Shown here: in pieces, positions 62,412 through 64,000 of the stretch
Numbering within the stretch: position 1 is the first letter of the stretch
How the letters are laid out: each line of letters starts with the position of its first letter
NCBI GenBank assembly: GCA_026261815.1
Contig: JAMPIT010000894.1
Location: 58,003,647-58,067,646 of the forward strand
DNA length: 64,000 nucleotides
Reading direction: 5' to 3'
From: Monarcha castaneiventris obscurior
Lineage: Eukaryota; Chordata; Aves; Passeriformes; Monarchidae
Position numbers and translations under genes: made by a program
Notes under the pieces: model-generated
Database searches by the model: none
Told to the model about the DNA's origin: nothing
What the model saw: the letters and a program-made list of their open reading frames with translations, nothing else

Positions 62412-63944
62412 ATGTTTGTTTTTAAGTTCCCGATGGCCCGCCTGAAGCTGTCCGTGCTGCTACTCCTCGCCATCCTTGTGCCAGAGATTACGGAAGTGTG
62501 GATAGTGCCACAACCCAGGAAGAATGTGTGGGTCACGCTCGCCCAGGCCATGAACGAATCTGAGATGTGCCTCTCCACCGACGCGGCGAAAAACCCACTA
62601 TCCACCAGCCTGGTTGGGGTTCCTGTTCCAGCCAGTGAGTACCCCCAGTCCTTGTTGGATCTCCACAAATTTGTCAACAATAACCCCAGCAGTAACAAAA
62701 ACCAAAATCCCCCCTTTTATTCCTATATCCAAGACTGCATCACCTACAAAGTCAATCTGCCGGTACAGAATCCGCTTCTTTTGTGGAGGCTGTGGGTCCC
62801 CAAATTAAAGAAATTGCCTAAAGAACCCACAGAATTGGACTTAGTGGGTTCTCTCAAAGCACCGCATTGTGTGCAGTTCGAATTTTACCCTGACCCGTAC
62901 TACCACGAGGTGAAAACGTTTCAGCGTGTTCATCAGTTCAAATTTGAATTCTCGGCCAGTCAGTGGTGTACGGATTTTGCAAAGGTCAATCTCCCCTCCA
63001 CGAGAGATCTGTACCACCCCAACCTTCTTTCCCTTCCCCGTGGAATTTTCCTGATTTGTGGAGATCGAGCATGGCAAGGAATCCCCTCTAAACTTGTAGG
63101 AGGCCCCTGCACCCTAGGGCGTCTGACGCTTGCATCCAAAAACATGACAAAGATTCTGATTCGGGAAAATAGAAGAATTTCGAAAAGAGGTGCAGACAAC
63201 AATCGGGACCATTACTGTGATACCTCTGTGTATCACTAGTCAAAGTCTAAGCGCATCGCAGTTTCAATCTTTTTACCTTGGGTGGCCGCTGCGAAGTCGC
63301 TTAATGAATTAGGCCATTTAGAATGCTGGGTCGCCAAGCAAGTGGAATTAACTTCGAACGCCCTAAGTGACCTCCTCAAGGAGGAGCAATTGACCAGGCA
63401 GGCCACCCTTCAAAATCGGGCGGCCATTGACTTCCTTTTGCTGGCACACGGTCACGGATGCGAGGAGTTCGCAGGCATGTGTTGTTTTAATTCGTCCACC
63501 AAGTCCCAAAGCATCCATGCTTCAATAAACCAACTAAGAACTCTTATCAAAGACATTAAGTATGAATCCCAAGAGTGGATGCGCCAGATGCTGAACAAGA
63601 CCATGCACCAACTCTCCCACTCCACTGGAGAGGTCGCAGAAGCCTCAGGCAGCTGGCTTCGGAAATTCCTTGAAGGACTTGGACTTTCGGAATGGGGAAC
63701 ATCTCTGTTACGGGACCTCGGGCTTGTTGTTTTGTTTCTTCTTGTCATTGGCATCTGTTTTGTTGTTCTGAAGAAAGTTTTAATCAATCAAATTCTTCAT
63801 CAAATTAATAAAGACGGGGGAGGTGTGGAGGGGCAGGCCCCGACTGTGGCGGCTGCCACTCACTCCGACTCCGCCTCCGACTCCGCCTCTGGGGACGGAG
63901 ACTCCTCCTGGGAGGAGGACTCCATGGGCGGCACCACTGTATAA
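62412..63944 (+). pseudogene. env: env: SU and TM glycoprotein with internal stop
   Basis: ATG 62412 (second in-frame ATG at 62433) opens a signal peptide ([13 protein letters not shown]). SU follows and is short, about 250 residues, with few N-glycosylation sites and the [15 protein letters not shown] segment seen in alpharetroviral SU. The furin-like RRISKR is at 63171-63188. An in-frame TAG at 63237-63239 cuts the frame. Beyond it the same frame stays open: a basic SKSKR, a fusion-peptide-like IAVSIFLPWVAAA, an immunosuppressive-type LQNRAAIDFLLLAHGHG, and CEEFAGMCC (CX6CC, 63459-63485). A membrane segment near 63715-63772 (LVVLFLLVIGICFVVL) comes next. About 40 tail residues are encoded by the 3' LTR. 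The uninterrupted part is 275 residues. Confidence 0.88.
63810..63823 (+). other. Polypurine tract
   Basis: AAAGACGGGGGAGG directly before the 3' LTR TG. A single C interrupts the purines. An AATAAA overlaps its start (63807-63812). Confidence 0.75.
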
Positions 63945-64000
63945 ACCCAGCCCAGGTTCCAGAAAGTTCCCCAGAGTGCGTCGAGTGATTGGTTAAAATG
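63824..64000 (+). repeat. 3' LTR, first 177 bp (window ends)
   Basis: Identical to 56010-56186 except for two transitions (C at the position corresponding to 56026-56030, T at the position near 56152). The first 121 bases are translated as the env tail up to TAA at 63942-63944. Confidence 0.95.

Larger units (their letters stand above)
56010..64000 (+). mobile_element. Class II endogenous retrovirus provirus, 3' end cut by window
   Basis: Order: LTR, PBS, gag, pro, pol, env, polypurine tract, LTR. Gag, pro and pol occupy three successive -1 frames, a betaretrovirus trait. Env has alpharetrovirus/gamma-type TM features. Inactivating lesions as read: frameshift in gag (57715-57745), TAA in RT (59687-59689), frameshift in RT (about 60062-60086), TAG in RT (60219-60221), TAG in env (63237-63239). 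The copy is therefore defective for Gag-Pol and full-length Env, while several long frames survive. The last part of the 3' LTR and the 3' flank lie outside, so the target-site duplication cannot be checked. Confidence 0.95.

Noticed and set aside
1..64000. CRISPR arrays, operons, prokaryotic features, tRNA or rRNA genes
   Set aside because: None seen; the sequence is vertebrate in character.

Overview
The window looks like nuclear DNA of a bird, probably a songbird. The reasons are CR1 LINE 3' ends closing in the typical TTCTATGATTCTATGA-type tail, several avian ERVL-type LTRs, an AT-rich background with no prokaryotic gene structure, and one long, young-looking class II endogenous retrovirus. 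The species assignment is an inference.

Layout. Positions 1-402 hold the 3' part of an ERVL-type LTR. About 0.4-10.3 kb shows nothing I can name. From about 11.3 kb to at least 51.7 kb I read a series of short candidate exons on the MINUS strand. Each has a splice acceptor or donor pair and an open frame. The last run (36.8 kb down to 11.5 kb, six exons) can be joined with consistent phases and ends in a stop codon at 11469-11471. I do not recognise the protein. The link between the candidate exons at 43.1 kb and 38.1 kb is not phase-consistent, so at least one exon there is missing or wrong. The introns carry LTRs (13.7-14.3, 15.1-15.5, 27.6-27.8, 38.5-39.2, 40.7-42.2 and 47.9-49.0 kb), CR1 pieces (27.2, 46.7-47.1, 55.8 kb) and microsatellites.

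Positions 56010-64000 hold a nearly full-length provirus on the PLUS strand, cut by the window end inside the 3' LTR. Order: 5' LTR, PBS resembling tRNA-Lys3, leader with a splice donor, gag, pro, pol, env, polypurine tract, 3' LTR. Gag, pro and pol lie in three successive -1 frames. Each junction has a textbook slippery heptamer (GGGAAAC, GGATTTT) followed by a strong RNA structure, as in betaretroviruses. Env instead looks alpharetrovirus/gamma-type: an LQNRAAIDFLL-like segment, a CX6CC motif, and a fusion peptide set back from the furin site. The env cytoplasmic tail runs about 40 codons into the 3' LTR. The copy is broken by one frameshift in gag, two stops and one frameshift in RT, and one in-frame stop between SU and TM. 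The two LTRs still differ at only 2 of the 177 positions that can be compared.

How it fits together: the provirus lies antisense to, and upstream of, the inferred minus-strand host gene. It could sit in an upstream intron of that gene or 5' to it; the window does not decide.
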